The notes under the pieces were generated by a model. The model was not told where the DNA came from, did no database searches, and saw only the letters and a program-made list of their open reading frames with translations. The translations under genes were made by a program, and so were the position numbers. Positions 51,243 through 63,010 of a DNA stretch of 64,000 nucleotides are shown in pieces; positions within the stretch are counted from its first letter, which is position 1; each line of letters begins with the position of its first letter. This DNA is from Puccinia triticina (taxonomy: Eukaryota > Basidiomycota > Pucciniomycetes > Pucciniales > Pucciniaceae), in the NCBI RefSeq assembly GCF_026914185.1, contig NC_070567.1, positions 4,118,001-4,182,000 on the forward strand. The letters are read 5' to 3'.

Positions 51243-54200
51243 ATGTCAACTTCACCCGCTGTCAAAAGCACTTCCCCAAAAACAATTGAAGACTCTTCTG
51301 ACCAGAACCCGACTCAGCAGACCACAGACTCTAACATGGAAAAGATCAGTTCCACCATTCTCAAAACCGCGCTCGAGGCCATTCCCCTCTTAACCAATGA
51401 TAACTTCTCATTGTGGAGAAATCGAGTTGACAACATGCTTGATCTCCAAGGTCTTTGAATCGCACTCACCAGTGAGACAGGAACTCTATCGACCAATGCC
51501 GATGTTCAACTTCGCACTATAATCACTTCTAAGATCGACTCATCCATTCACCCTAATGTCATCAATCACAAAAACGAGAAAGACGCACGCAAAATCTGGA
51601 AGTCCATCACAGATTATTTCGCCTCCACTCAACCAGCCAACAGGGCCCGTGTATTCAACGAACTCTTAGACCTGTCTTTCAGTGCCAGTGACGTTCAACT
51701 GTTCATCACCGCAGTCAGAACCATCAACTCCAAACTGTTTGAAATCGGCATCAATCTCCCCAAGGACCTAGTAGCCTACATTCTCCTCAAAAAACTTCCT
51801 TCTTCGCTCACCAGCATTAGTCAACAAATAACTCACTCCAAAAAAGAATTGACTAGCGATGTTGTTCTCGACCACCTTCGATTGTACATGAATGATCAAT
51901 CTGCCACCAATCGGTCCTCAACTGCTAAAACCAAAATAGTCGCTCTGTTTACCGACGCCTCGAAGAAATGCAAGAAGAATGCACATAACACTCTAGCCAA
52001 TCACCCTGAAGCTAAATGCTGGATGCTGTACCCGCATCTTCGTCCAGCTCCTGGAAGTGCCACCGCCGGCAGATCCAAATCAACGGTCAGCAGCTTTCAC
52101 ACTTCCTTATCATACTCATCATCTCAATTCATACTTGATTCCGGCTCCTCAGCTCACATGGTTTCAAACCTCGAACTTTTCTTTGCAATTGACCATACAG
52201 AAAAAGGACTGATTCGAACGAGTTCTGGAAAAGAATCTCTAGCCATTAAGGGCTCTGGATCTATTAGACTTATCAATGAATATGGATCTATAATCCTCAA
52301 CAATGTCCTTTTTGTGCCCGATATCTTTGTCAATCTATTGTCTGTTCAATGCCTTGCCCTTGAAAATTTTGTTGTTGAATTTGAAAAAAATCACTTTACT
52401 GTCTCAAAGCATGATGAAATTAAAATGAAAGGAAACTATGTCTACAATCTTCCAAGTCTTTCTTTCGTCAACTCTGAGCACAGATCTCACTTCTTGACCG
52501 CTGAGAACCTTCACAAGTCTCTAGGCCATGTTAGCTATCATTGCCTCAGACAGAAACTGGGAATTCCCTTAAAAATCGAAAAAACATGCAAAGCTTGTTC
52601 TGTGTCCAAAATCACTCGAGCTTCCTTTAAATCAAAGCATGCTCCTGCAACTAAACCGTTTGAGGAAATTCATTTGGACTTGATCGGGCCCATCTACCCG
52701 CCCTCTAGACAAGGACATCGGTACATCATCACCGTTGTTGATAGTCACTCTTGTTACTGTTCAGCTATTCCTGTCAGATCCAAGGGCGATGTGGCTGAAA
52801 CCCTGATCTCCTCTATCAGTCTTGAAGCTAAACGGTTCGGTTACTATCCAACAATCATTCATTCTGATTGAGGAAGTGAATTCATTAATTCTTGTCTTCT
52901 TGATTTTTGCTCTAAAAATTTGATTCGATCTCAAACGTCAGATCCGTATACTCCACAACAGAACGGTCTGGCTGAACGGCACAACAGAACTATTCTCGAA
53001 TCACTCAGAATCATTCTCAAGGACTCCGGTTTCAATCAACGATACTGGTCCAATATCCTCAAAGTGAGCACGCTGACGCTGAATCAAATTCCTGCCCATA
53101 AAAGCAAGAAGGCACCTTTTGAAATATTCAAAAATCGAACCATACCTCTTGATTTCTTTCGTCCTATTGGCAATAGAGTTTCATATCTCATTCTTCCTCA
53201 AAAATCCTTCTCAAAACTCATGCCCAAGGGCGAACTCGGAACACTGCTCGGGTACAATGATGAAGTGCAATCCTACCAAATATTGAGCGACTCTGGAAAA
53301 ATCATTGACACCAAAAACGTTCGATTTCTCGATCACATCCAAAAACGGGACAATAACAAAGAAGAAGAAGACTTCAAGATCATTGAGGAAGACCTGACGA
53401 CTCAAGATATTCAGGAAAATGAAGACAAAAACAATCATGTTGATATTTCTGAACTCTCTGAAGACGAAGACGAGGCTGTAACTGAAGTCCAATCCAAAAC
53501 TCCTGATGAAGACGAATCGGAGACTGACTCCAAATCATCCTGTGACAGTGAAGATGACGATGTCGAAAACATTCTGATTCCGGCCGTTGATGCTCCTCGA
53601 AATCTGCGCGAAAGAACGTCCAAAGTGAAACCCGCCAAGTACTCTCATCTGACGGTTGATCCAACCTCATTCAAGAAAGCCATGACATCTGAAGATGGGG
53701 ACAAATGGAAAACTGCGGCCAATGAAGAACTCGACAACATAGAAGCTCATGAAGTCTGGGACGATATGTGGCGAACTCCCGATTCCTATCTCCGTACCCT
53801 ATGGATCTTCAAAACCAAACCGCAGACTCTGTCGTCAGCTGAACGAAAGAAGGCCAGATTGTGCATTCAAGGCTTTCTTCAAATACCCGACATCGACTAC
53901 GGTAATACTTTTGCTCCCACCGGCAAATTCACCACACTTCTTGTGTTGCTTCTCTTTGCAATTGACAAAAAGCTTCCCATTCGGCAATTTGATGTAAAAA
54001 GTGCGTTTCTATATGCACCGCTTAAAGAAGAAATCTATATTCGAACTCCTGAAGGCTCAAAACGTAAGGCCCCCTTTCTCCGACTCAAGAAATCTCTCTA
54101 CGGCCTAAAACAAGCTCCGGCCAATTGGTATGAAACCCTCACCGGATGGTTTGAATCAGTCAACTTCCATCAATCAACTTCCGATCCCTGTCTGTACATC

Positions 54201-55196
54201 CACAACAACGGTGACTCTTTCATATTTTTCCATGTTGATGATCTCATAGTTTCCGGAAGGGTCGAAGAGTTTGAAGCACTGTTCATGAATCGATTTCCAA
54301 ACTCAACAGCACACAACCCCGATACTCTTCTTGGGATGGAACTGAAGCAAGAGGATGGCTGTATCAAACTCTCGCAACCAAAGCTGATTGAAAAGGGTCT
54401 TGAGATGCTGAGTCTGACTGACTGTAGACCTGTCAAAACGCCTCTGTCAGTCGCTGTTCAACTCAAATCAGCCTCAGAGGAAGAAAGAAAGCAATTTGAA
54501 AAACTGAAAATGAACTATCGAACATTCACCGGCATACTCAACTTCCTCGCCTGTCGCACCCAACCCGATCTAGCTCCAGCAGTATCAATTTTATCAAGTT
54601 TCAATCACGCCCCAGGTATTAATCACTGGAAAGAAATGATCCACTGTTGGAAATACCTCAAGGGCACATCCGATCTCAGCCTCAATCTTTCTCCCGACTC
54701 AAGTGATCATTCTCAAGCTTTGGAATACTACACCGATGCCACTTGGGCTGACGACTTAGAAACTAGACTATCTCGCAGCGGGACAATCTGTTTTTGGAAG
54801 TCTTGCCCTGTCTCCTGGAACAGCAAGAAACAGAAAAACATCACCCTCTCCTCAACTGAAGCTGAATTGAATGCTCTCTCAGATGGAGCGCAAGAAAATC
54901 AGTGGATCACATACCTAGTTGAAGAACTATGGAAAGAAAAACTGAAACCTTCGGAATTCAATGTTGACAATCAAGGTCTAGTTGAAAAGATCAAGAACTT
55001 TGGATCAAACTCCAAGACAAAGCATCTCGACATCAAAGCTAAATGGTTACGGGATCTCAAAACGTCAAATCAAATCAACGTCAAGCTCATTCCATCTGAA
55101 GCGATGGTCGCTGAGGCCCTGACAAAAGCCAGCAATCACGAATCCCTGGAAAGACTCAAGGAAAGGTGTTTTCTAGTCCTTTTCTCACCAAATTGA
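51243..55196 (+). pseudogene. copia Gag-Pol polyprotein with two in-frame TGA codons
   Basis: One 1,318-codon frame, interrupted at TGA 51456-51458 (after MLDLQGL) and TGA 52869-52871 (between IIHSD and GSEF). Order: gag (UBN2-like, to about 51960), protease FILDSGSSAHMVS at 52130, pre-integrase zinc finger (LHKSLGHVSYHCLRQ ... CKACSVSK), integrase core D (LDLIGPI), D next to the second TGA and E (AERHNRTILESLRI). Then reverse transcriptase (FDVKSAFLYAPLKEEIYI; HVDD at 54231-54242) and RNase H (YYTDATWADD, LSSTEAELNALSDG). No CCHC knuckle is visible in gag. Both TGAs would be Arg if derived from CGA. A single frame without gag/pol frameshift is typical of copia elements. Confidence 0.9.
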
Positions 55197-55202
55197 GGGG
55201 GG

Positions 55203-56003
55203 TGTTGGAATTCTGCCCCGCGCACACCGCAGCAAGTGCGCGCTCTCAATCGTGCCTCAGTTCATCCATTGACCCTCAAAACACTCTTTCTCTTCTTGTT
55301 TCCGATCTCTACAACTTGTTTCAACTCCTAGTTTCCGATCAAGCGTCTCAACCTCCTCCTCCGCCTCAAAACATGAAACAACCATCACAACCACAACTCA
55401 ACCGCTCATCTATTGAATATAAATAGCGCCGCTTCGTTCTCTTGAAATTGGTCCTCAGCAGATTCTCCCACTCAACAAAAAACCAACTACTCTCTCTGCT
55501 CAGCTTCCGCACCGCTCAAAAAACCGCCATCATTCCCGTCCTCAAAGTCTCCATCAGACTTCGCTTCCTACCTTCCCTTGTCCTATTTCTCTTGTCTCTC
55601 ATCAAGTCTCACCAGCGTTGACATCAACTCGAATTCTCTCCAAGCTCATCTGCGATCATTCTTGCTGCGCCAACGCTCTCACTTGACTTCATCAATTGGA
55701 TTTTTCCAATTTGGTGAGAAAATATCACAATCTCCACATTGCTCACTCCTCAAGTCCCTCGCTCAAGATTTCCTTATTAACCTTATCTTTTCCTCCGTCT
55801 CACCGCAGTGTCTACTACTTGTCCATCTTTGATCTTATTTACTTTAGTCTGTCTGCTCTTCTTCCACCAAAATCATCCTCTCATTGCGGTATGCTTTCTT
55901 CTCTTATTTGTTTGTTATCTTGGCTTAAATATTATTTCCTCCTCTGACAAATATTGTTCTTAGTTCTGGTTTTAGTCTCAGTAATCAATCCTGTTTTTCT
56001 TCA
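55203..56003 (+). repeat. copia 3' LTR (801 bp)
   Basis: Same ends as the 5' LTR, without the 65-bp duplication. TATAAATA is at 55418-55425. Differences from the 5' LTR that I could see are all transitions, mostly CG to TG in this copy. Confidence 0.93.
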
Positions 56004-56008
56004 TGTAA

Positions 56009-56460
56009 GCACCCACAGTGTTGCTACCGCTTGCTGTTGGATAGGGACAGGCATGTTGGTTCCGTCCCCAAGTGCTAGCCTGACTCTCATAGTTCAAAAT
56101 AGTTGCTGGGGCTTGAGGGTGGCCGCATCAACTGCCTTATCTGAGATGATGTCAATTTCCAAGCCCATATCAATGAGGGCTTTCACAAGAGTTCCTGCAA
56201 GTTTAGACTGGACAGTGATGTGGGTTGGTTTGACTGGGACTAGGGAGGGGTCAAGGGATTCAAGTGGGGGAGCAGTAGTTTGATTGAGACAAAGATGAGC
56301 CAAAATGCTCCCCAAAGACAAATGAGAGGGGATAGCCAATGTGGAGACAAGAGTCAGGGAAATACAAGGCAATAGGTTTGAATTTCTCATCACAAAGGAT
56401 CCAAAACAAAGTAGTTTTGAGAAAAAAAAGTGTAAAAATCCTCAAACTCTTCACTGGACA
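56009..56460 (-). pseudogene. relic of a gypsy protease region, split by the copia insertion
   Basis: The minus-strand frame 56393-56094 contains LVKALIDMGLEIDIISDKAV, which resembles the retropepsin active-site region D-T-G-S-E-I with T and S replaced. It runs on toward the insertion point (RLALGDGTNMPVPIQQ), interrupted by a TAG. It resumes beyond the copia element at 50330. Removing the copia element and one TGTAA restores the reading (AVATLWVL then TPLKAFENVA). Confidence 0.7.
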
Positions 56461-56628
56461 GACAATGGAGTTGGCTCAAGGCCAAAGTGGCACAGCAATT
56501 CTAGGAGCCACTTTTGTTTTGTATTATTAACCCAGGAGAGAATATTAGCTTCTCTCTCTACATACACCTGAGCAAGAATTAGGAAAAGAAGAAATGAGCT
56601 CACCTAACCCAGGTGAGAAAAATTTAGC

Positions 56629-57356
56629 CAACTTAGCTAATTCCCTCCTTGGGGGAGCAAAGCAACCTCCAAAGGAGGGAATTACGCGCTACATGAACCC
56701 TGCAGACTGACATAATTACGAAGTTTGGTGGGGACTTTTTTAGAATTAATCTCCCTCATGAGCCTCTGCACCATTTTTGAAATTGTTTAAATTTCTGGGA
56801 CGGCCCAAGCTGTCCCTATCTTTCTACTATTTTTTACCATCCTCAACACCTCTTGTTGAGCTGTAATCAGAGTTTTAACATCATGGATTCCAGATTCTTT
56901 ACATTACAACATGTGTGATACGGGATATAGCCAATTAATTAAGGCCCCGTTTGGCTGCCACGTTATACGTCATAAATGGTCAAATTTATGACGCGCGACC
57001 CCGGGGGTTTCAAAGTTTTGGTGGCAATGGGGGGCGAACTTTGGGTCGCGGTGTCATAAATTCAACAATTTATGACGTATAACGCGGCAGCCAAACGGGG
57101 CCTAAGTTGCGAAAAGAGACATTTGAATGTCATGACATATCCCTACAAATAGGACAAAAGGTCAAAAGATTCTCCTGATGTTCTGCATCTTTTTTTCCCT
57201 ACAACTTAATCACATGTGATGAAGCTACGCAGGATTGAAAAAGGCCAAGTTCCTGATCCTCTCAGGCCGCGGGGTCCGCTTAGTGCATAAGTCCCTCCTC
57301 TGGAGGGTCCCTGCGGGATGGCATCCCCCCTCCACAAAGAGGGGGAGTTAAGTTAG
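56629..57356. mobile_element. second Mutator-like MITE, with a PIF MITE nested inside
   Basis: The right end (complement CTAACTTAACTCCCCCTCTTTG, then GGAGGGGGGATGCCATCCCG) matches the left end of the element at 42955. The left end CCAACTTAGCTAATTCCCTCC is a diverged partner. Flanks do not give a clear 9-bp repeat (GAAGATTAG on the right, AAAATTTAG on the left). No transposase. Confidence 0.65.
56943..57102. mobile_element. 160-bp PIF/Harbinger-type MITE nested in the MULE-type MITE
   Basis: Both ends read GGCCCCGTTTGGCTGCC inward, continuing GTTATACGTCATAAAT. TAA lies at 56940-56942 and 57103-57105. The whole element is a hairpin of about 55-bp arms. Confidence 0.88.
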
Positions 57357-57489
57357 GAAGATTAGATTCTCTCTTCTGAGTTGGGTGGGGTGCAGGGAGA
57401 GTCAAACTAAGTAATTCAGGGTTGCTGATGTAATCTGGCCATGATCTTCTTGTGAAACCTCCGGTTCTTCACAAGACCATCTGTACCGT

Positions 57490-57640
57490 TTTGCTCACCA
57501 CACCGGTCATTGGGTGGATACATAATTCACTTGATGACTTTGGGTCATTGAGTGGATCACCACTACCCGTTCATCAAGTGGGTACACACTCCACTCAATG
57601 ACCTGGTTGTGTCATCCAGACCTACTCAATGGCCATCCCC
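57490..57640. repeat. palindromic minisatellite, first block
   Basis: Imperfect units built on CATTGAGTGGATCAC / CCACTCAATGACC. The same word family makes a longer array at 59540-60660. Confidence 0.7.
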
Positions 57641-59539
57641 ATGTAAAACTCAAAGTGTTTGTGAAACCCTTTTGCTGAATGGAGGAGGGGATGACAGAGG
57701 TTCAAGCTCCGCCCTTCTATACTACCAGCTACAAGACCCACCAAGCTGATCTGCTTGGCAAGGTATAATAAGGTGATAGGAGTGGATGCTCAATATAAGT
57801 TTGTTCTAGAATGTTAAGATTTGGACCCAGCCAACTGCACAAAGAGAAGAGCTTCTGAGAACAGTGCTTGAGACAGGGGCAGTGAGGATGTGGAGCTCAC
57901 CGGATGTGGCTCAAGGTACGGCGCAGAGTGAAAAGAGGAAGAACCAATGGCTGGATTGCTTGTATCAGGCTAAACTAATATAGACTAGATACAAGACATC
58001 AAGTTGTGGTTGTGACCATAATGAATATAAAAGAGATTGAAGAGAAGATTCTCTTTTTTTATTTTATTTTGTATTTTTATTTTTTTATAGTGTTTTTGAT
58101 TTCACATATCACACTGTACAACTAATAGCGGAGTAATTAAAACTGTATTTCTCTTGTTTTGTGGTGTTGTTGTCCTAATGGCAGTACAACATGTCATGAG
58201 GATGTTGGCAATCTGGATTGCATAAGGAAAAAGTAGAGAAAAAGATATAGATAAGAGAAATGAGGAAGAGAAAATGAAAGGCAATTGGATCCCAGACAGA
58301 GGAAAGATGAACATGAGGAAATAAAGAAAAGAGGCTGAAGAGGGGAGATAACATGATCATAGAAAAGGGAATTGGTTTTTCCCTTACCCATTAGAAGAAG
58401 TGTTATGTCTAGAGGAGGGGCCATGCTCTATCCCACCATAGGTTGAGTTGAGTTTCTGGATAAGAGTGTATAAATTTGTAGAGCTTGCATGCTGAGCGCC
58501 CCCCCCCCCCCCCCCCCCCCCCCCCCACAAGGGGCCTTTGGTAGAGGCAATCTGGTTGCCGTCAAGCCATTGCAGTCTTCAAGAGCATGGGGACCCTCCC
58601 TTTAACATAACACAACCCCCGCTGGGGTAAGGATATTCTCAAACTCTGAGAGATATCACGAATGAGTCAGGACTGTCACAAGCAGAGCGCGCACACATCA
58701 GAGAATGAGGGGAATCGGGAAAGATTGATAATCTAATCTTGGCAGGGAACAAGGTCACAAGGCAAGTACGGATACAATCATGACCACTAACTACACCAGA
58801 TCATAAGATGTGATTGAACATAAGAAGTGAAAGAAGATGACTCAGATGGAATCATTTGAGAGTGAGAATGAAGGGGAATGAGCTAGAATGCAGAAAAGGA
58901 AGAGACCTGAGGACAAAAACTCAACATAGACACATTATAAAGAGTTGTTATTGATATCTAAGGGTTGTTAAGAGTATAGTTGTAATTTGTACAACGTGGT
59001 GAGTGAATCATCAGTGATTGATAAACTCTGGGGGGGAGGGAGGGAGCTCCTTATATAGACACAGGATTGTTTCTCCAGACGGGCTTTGCAAATACAGGAG
59101 TGGCTGTGTACAATTTATGCAAGGGGTGCATGCATGAGGGAGGCTGTGCTTAATTTATGTAAGGAGGTGCATAAATGAGGCGGGGAACAATGGAGTTGTG
59201 GCTGGTTGTGGGGCACAGCCTGCAGGGGCAGTTCTACATGATGTAATGCAGATGACAAACAAATAAAAACTTATATATGCAGTGGAGCTAAATTGGAGTG
59301 GGCAATGTATGGGAGTATATGTGTATAGTGAGGGAAAGGTGACTTGAGATGTGTGACAGGTTGTCAAAAGGGGCTAACTACCAGTGTATTGGGGCTTCAG
59401 TTACACTTGTGGTGGTGAATAGGGGTTAATTTGGCTGCAGATTCCATTTCTGGGGTCCGTTTGGATGTACTGTGAGGCTGTTTTTGACAAATTATGCAAA
59501 TGAGAGAAAACCTTTTGATTTTTTTCATTTTCATCTACC
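57641..59539. other. noncoding stretch with a 28-base C run
   Basis: No gene. Homopolymer of 28 C at 58499-58526. 59030-59050 is a short G-rich stretch upstream of TTATATAGACACAGG. Remaining sequence is AT-rich. Confidence 0.5.
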
Positions 59540-60002
59540 ACCCTGGTCGGGTCATCCCGACCAACTCAATGGCCAACCTGGTCATTGTGTGGAAACATAG
59601 TCACTCAATGAACTTTGGTTTCAAGTGGATAACCAATACCTGGTAATTGAGTGGGCAAATACAACTCCACTAAATGACCTGGTCTGGTCATCCAGATCCA
59701 CTCAATGGCCAACCCAGTCATCAAGTGGATATTTACTCCACTTAATGCCATTTGGCTCATCAAGTGCATACCCATCTCACTTGATGGCCAAGCCTACCAT
59801 CAAGTGGAGCGGGTATCCACTTGATGACCCAACTAAGTCATCAAGTGGAGTAGTTATCCACTCAATGACCCAACCAAGTCAATGAGTGGAGTAGTTATCC
59901 ACTCAATGACCCAACCAATTCACTGCGCGGAGTGGTTATCCACTCAATGACCAGGTTGTTCATCCAGTGGAGTGTGCTGTGTGTGCACTCAATGCCAAGA
60001 CG
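59540..60002. repeat. palindromic minisatellite, main block
   Basis: About a dozen imperfect units in which CCACTCAATGACC and GGTCATTGAGTGG alternate, each unit itself nearly palindromic, with about 35-40 bp spacing. The array continues at 60425-60660 after an inserted element. Confidence 0.8.
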
Positions 60003-60424
60003 CAGTGGTGGGTAGTTACTTTACTTTACAATATCTGACAGATTTTAGTAAATTAACTACCCACTGTTACTTTTGCCGCCATTATTGTTATAAGTAAGGC
60101 GCAAAAAGTGTAATCACAAATAAAGTAACATGCAAAAATTTTTAGTGCTGTTACCAGTAAAGTAACGCGTTATGCAGCGGATAACACATTATCAAGCAAT
60201 AAAGGGCCAAATTAGCTGTAAAACAACTTTTTTTTGCTTGTTATCAGCTTACTCAATATCTGCTGCTCTGCGCACAGATATTGTAACTGCATTCAAAAGA
60301 ATTCTCTCCGCTGGTGCAATATTGATAGCGCAGCGCCGTTACCAGTGACAATAGCAATAACAGCAAAAATTTGTTACATTATCATTATGTTATGTGTTAC
60401 TGTAGCAAGAACTACCCACTGTTG
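60003..60424. mobile_element. hAT-like MITE inserted in the minisatellite
   Basis: It starts CAGTGGTGGGTAGTTAC and ends GAACTACCCACTGTTG. The interrupted minisatellite on both sides confirms insertion. The flanks CAAGACG and CAAGATA match at five of seven bases, a weak target duplication. The inside is rich in GTTAC/GTAAC words. Confidence 0.7.
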
Positions 60425-60840
60425 CAAGATAACCAGGTCATTGAGTGGAGTGTGTGCACTCAATGATTGGGTCTGGCCATTGGGTGGAGTGTGTACACTC
60501 AATGACCGGGTCTGGCCATTGAGTGGAGTGTTTATCTGCTTGATGAACTGGTCCGGCCATCCAGTGGAGTGTGTATCCACTCAATGACCGGGTACGGCCA
60601 TTGAGTGGAGTGTGTACCATCCATTTGATGACTGGTTCATTAAGTAGAGTGTGTATCCACCAACAACAAAGTGGGGTGTATGTGTGTGTCCAATTGCTGG
60701 TGTTGGGGACAATGTGAGTTGAGTGTGTACTTGACCGGATGATTTGTGTTGGCCGGCCATTGGATTGAGGTATGCATTCCAGGTGATGACTGGTATTGAC
60801 CGTTCATTGAAAGAGGTGCTGGTGTGTACTCTTATGAGTC
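60425..60840. repeat. palindromic minisatellite, last block
   Basis: Five or six units of the CATTGAGTGGAGTGTGTAC / ACTCAATGACCGGG type to about 60660, degrading afterwards. Confidence 0.7.
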
Positions 60841-60869
60841 TAAATTTTTATGGTCCCTGTTGGATGACC

Positions 60870-61338
60870 AACGGTGGGCCAGCTACGCTAACCGTAGCGT
60901 AGCGGAATTCCGCTAAATTTTAGCGTAGCGTTAGCGGATTGCGCCTTCTCTGCGCTAACGCTATGCGCAAAGGGTGCGCAGCTAATTTAGCTGTTAGCGT
61001 AGCGTTAGCGCAGATGCGCGCAATTGCGCTAACGCTACACACGCAGGGCGCAAAAGAGCGCGCGCTACGGTGCACCACAGTGCTTTTAGCTGAAAAAAAG
61101 GCCTTTTTTTCCGCTAAAAGCGCTGTAGCGCAGCGTAGCGTAGCGTAGCGTAGCGTAGCGTAGCGTAGTGACTGTAGCGGAGCGCTAACACTAACAAACA
61201 ATTGGCGCCCTGTTAGCGCCGCTGAAACGTAGCGCAGCGTAGCGGCGCTAACGCTACTCAAAATGGGCGGGCGCTTTTTGCCGCTACGCTAACGCTAAGT
61301 GGCCCTGTAGCGTAGTGTAGCGTAGCGGCCCACCGTTG
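60870..61338. mobile_element. hAT-like MITE filled with GCGTAGC repeats
   Basis: The ends AACGGTGGGCC and GGCCCACCGTTG are inverted. GGATGACC flanks both sides (60862-60869 and 61339-61346), an 8-bp duplication typical of hAT elements. The interior consists largely of GTAGC / GCGTAGCGTTAGC words on both strands, including GTAGC five-base tandem units at about 61131-61168. Confidence 0.8.
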
Positions 61339-61739
61339 GGATGACCAATAAACCATTTCTGTAACTTTATGGCCCAAATGTGCACCAGCAAGAAACATTT
61401 TATGGGGCCACTAGAAGCCAAAAATCCAATTGTGAACCCCCCTTAAGTTAGACCGGCTCACATTGGCCACTTTGACACAATTTTTGTCAATTTTTACAGC
61501 AATCTTAGAAAGGCTTGCGGACGTTGGGTAGGCCCAACTTTTGGGCGGCTGATTTCAGCCTCAAAGCCTGTATGGCTCCTGCATGTCAGGAATGCAATCA
61601 GAATAAAACCTTCAGTTTCTTTGTTTTTAACTTTGGGGCCTCATGGGTTGCACCATTGGAATCCTGGAGTGATTTTATGTCAATCCAACCCTTTGCTGCA
61701 TATCTCCCCCCGCCCCATGGCTGGCCCGGCACCCTCCTT
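61339..61739. other. short noncoding stretch between two hAT-like MITEs
   Basis: No supported gene. It contains a half-copy of the MITE end seen at 45415 (GTGAACCCCCCTTA near 61432). Confidence 0.5.
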
Positions 61740-62144
61740 CAGCGGTGGGTAGTTATGTTACGCTACAATAACCGCCGTTATCTGTGTAGCGTAACGCTTG
61801 CCGTTACTGCGCTCAGGCATTAGCGCACTAGACCAGTTTTAATCCCAGGCCTGTATTGTAACGGGCCTGTTTTTTTTGGTGCGTTACTTGTGTTACTAGT
61901 AGCGTAACGCGTTAACCACCGGTTAACGGGATAAATAGGGGGAAATGGCCCCCTCTGGATCATATATGGTCTGATATCTGCCCCTCCGTGCGGGCAGATA
62001 TCGTAACAGATGTCAAAGATCAAACATCCTGGCTGTGCAATATTGTACCGCACTTCCGTTACAGTTAACGGTAACGGTAACAAGAGAAAAAACGTTACAA
62101 TATCGGTACGTTACCAATAACCGTACCGTACCTACCCCCCGTTG
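61740..62144. mobile_element. hAT-like MITE with CCTCCTT flanks
   Basis: It starts CAGCGGTGGGTAGTTATG and ends CCTACCCCCCGTTG. CCTCCTT lies on both sides (61733-61739 and 62145-62151). The inside is rich in GCGTAACG and GTTAACGG words. Same family as the element at 60003. Confidence 0.78.
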
Positions 62145-63010
62145 CCTCCTTGAACTGACCCAGCCGCCCAAAGGGGTTTCAACTGCCTGTACAGGCCTGA
62201 GGCTTAAATGCAGAAATCATTTTCAGCCACACAAGCATGCAAGCTTTTCTAACATGGCTGTATCAATTTTAATTTTTACATTTAATAAAGGAGATCAAAA
62301 TTCAGACTTTGTGATTTCTGAAGAATCTGATCAGCTTACAAAAGTTGCAAAATTTCAATCAGAAATCAGTTAAAATTAATTATTTGTAAGTTCCAAAGTG
62401 AACCAGGCAATTATTTTTTGAAAAAACCCTCACTTTGGATGTTACATATCTGGAGAAAAGCCTTAAAAGCTCAACCATGGTGTACACATGAAATCTGTGT
62501 GTACTAGAAACATGTCTACATAGACACTAGAGTGAAAGCAGGCCGCCACAATGACTGCTGGCAATGATTGTGCTAACCCAGATATCTATAAACAGCTATA
62601 AATTAACCTTGTGGGTCACTATTAAAATGGAATCTGGATAGTAAAATCTAAATTTGAAAGATATGCTGAAGGACTCTGGGAGACAAACCAGGGACATGTT
62701 GAAAAGAGTGGTAGATTTGGAATAAAGGGTGTCTTGTCGAGATCTTTGGAGGGTCCCAGATTGGATGGCAAGTCATCCACAGCCCTGGTAGTTATTCCGG
62801 CGTCTCCTAGGAGGTTGATGTTATGGCCTGGTGTTATTCCTCTCCGGGAGGAGAGTTGACGCCCGCTACGAATCGATCGTGGTGGCGGGTGGTACCTTTT
62901 CTTCCTTCTCCGGGGTCTTTACAGTTGAGGCCTCCGGTATCGTGAAAAGGTAAGCATATTGTTCGTTTCCTATCCATTCCGAATAATCAGCAAACCATGT
63001 ACCTGCGCTT
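62145..63010. other. noncoding stretch upstream of the window end
   Basis: No gene. At 62738-62790 are words recalling the inverted repeat at 10897 (GATCTTTGGAGGGTCCCAGAT, GCAAGTCATCCAC), possibly an old relic of that MITE. Confidence 0.45.

Larger units (their letters stand above)
50331..56003 (+). mobile_element. Ty1/copia LTR retrotransposon with TGTAA target duplication
   Basis: A 5,673-bp element: 5' LTR 50331-51196, half-tRNA primer site, gag-pol 51243-55196, purine tract TTGAGGGGGG at about 55193-55202, 3' LTR 55203-56003. TGTAA lies at 50326-50330 and 56004-56008. The LTRs differ by a 65-bp tandem duplication and six transitions, so the insertion is young. Two TGA codons break the polyprotein. 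Confidence 0.95.

Noticed and set aside
58499..58526. Run of 28 C considered as telomere-like or functional G-quadruplex
   Set aside because: A simple homopolymer without repeats nearby; such runs are also prone to sequencing error.
59540..60660. CATTGAGTGG repeats considered as CRISPR or satellite centromere
   Set aside because: Spacing and units are irregular and the array is short; it is a minisatellite.
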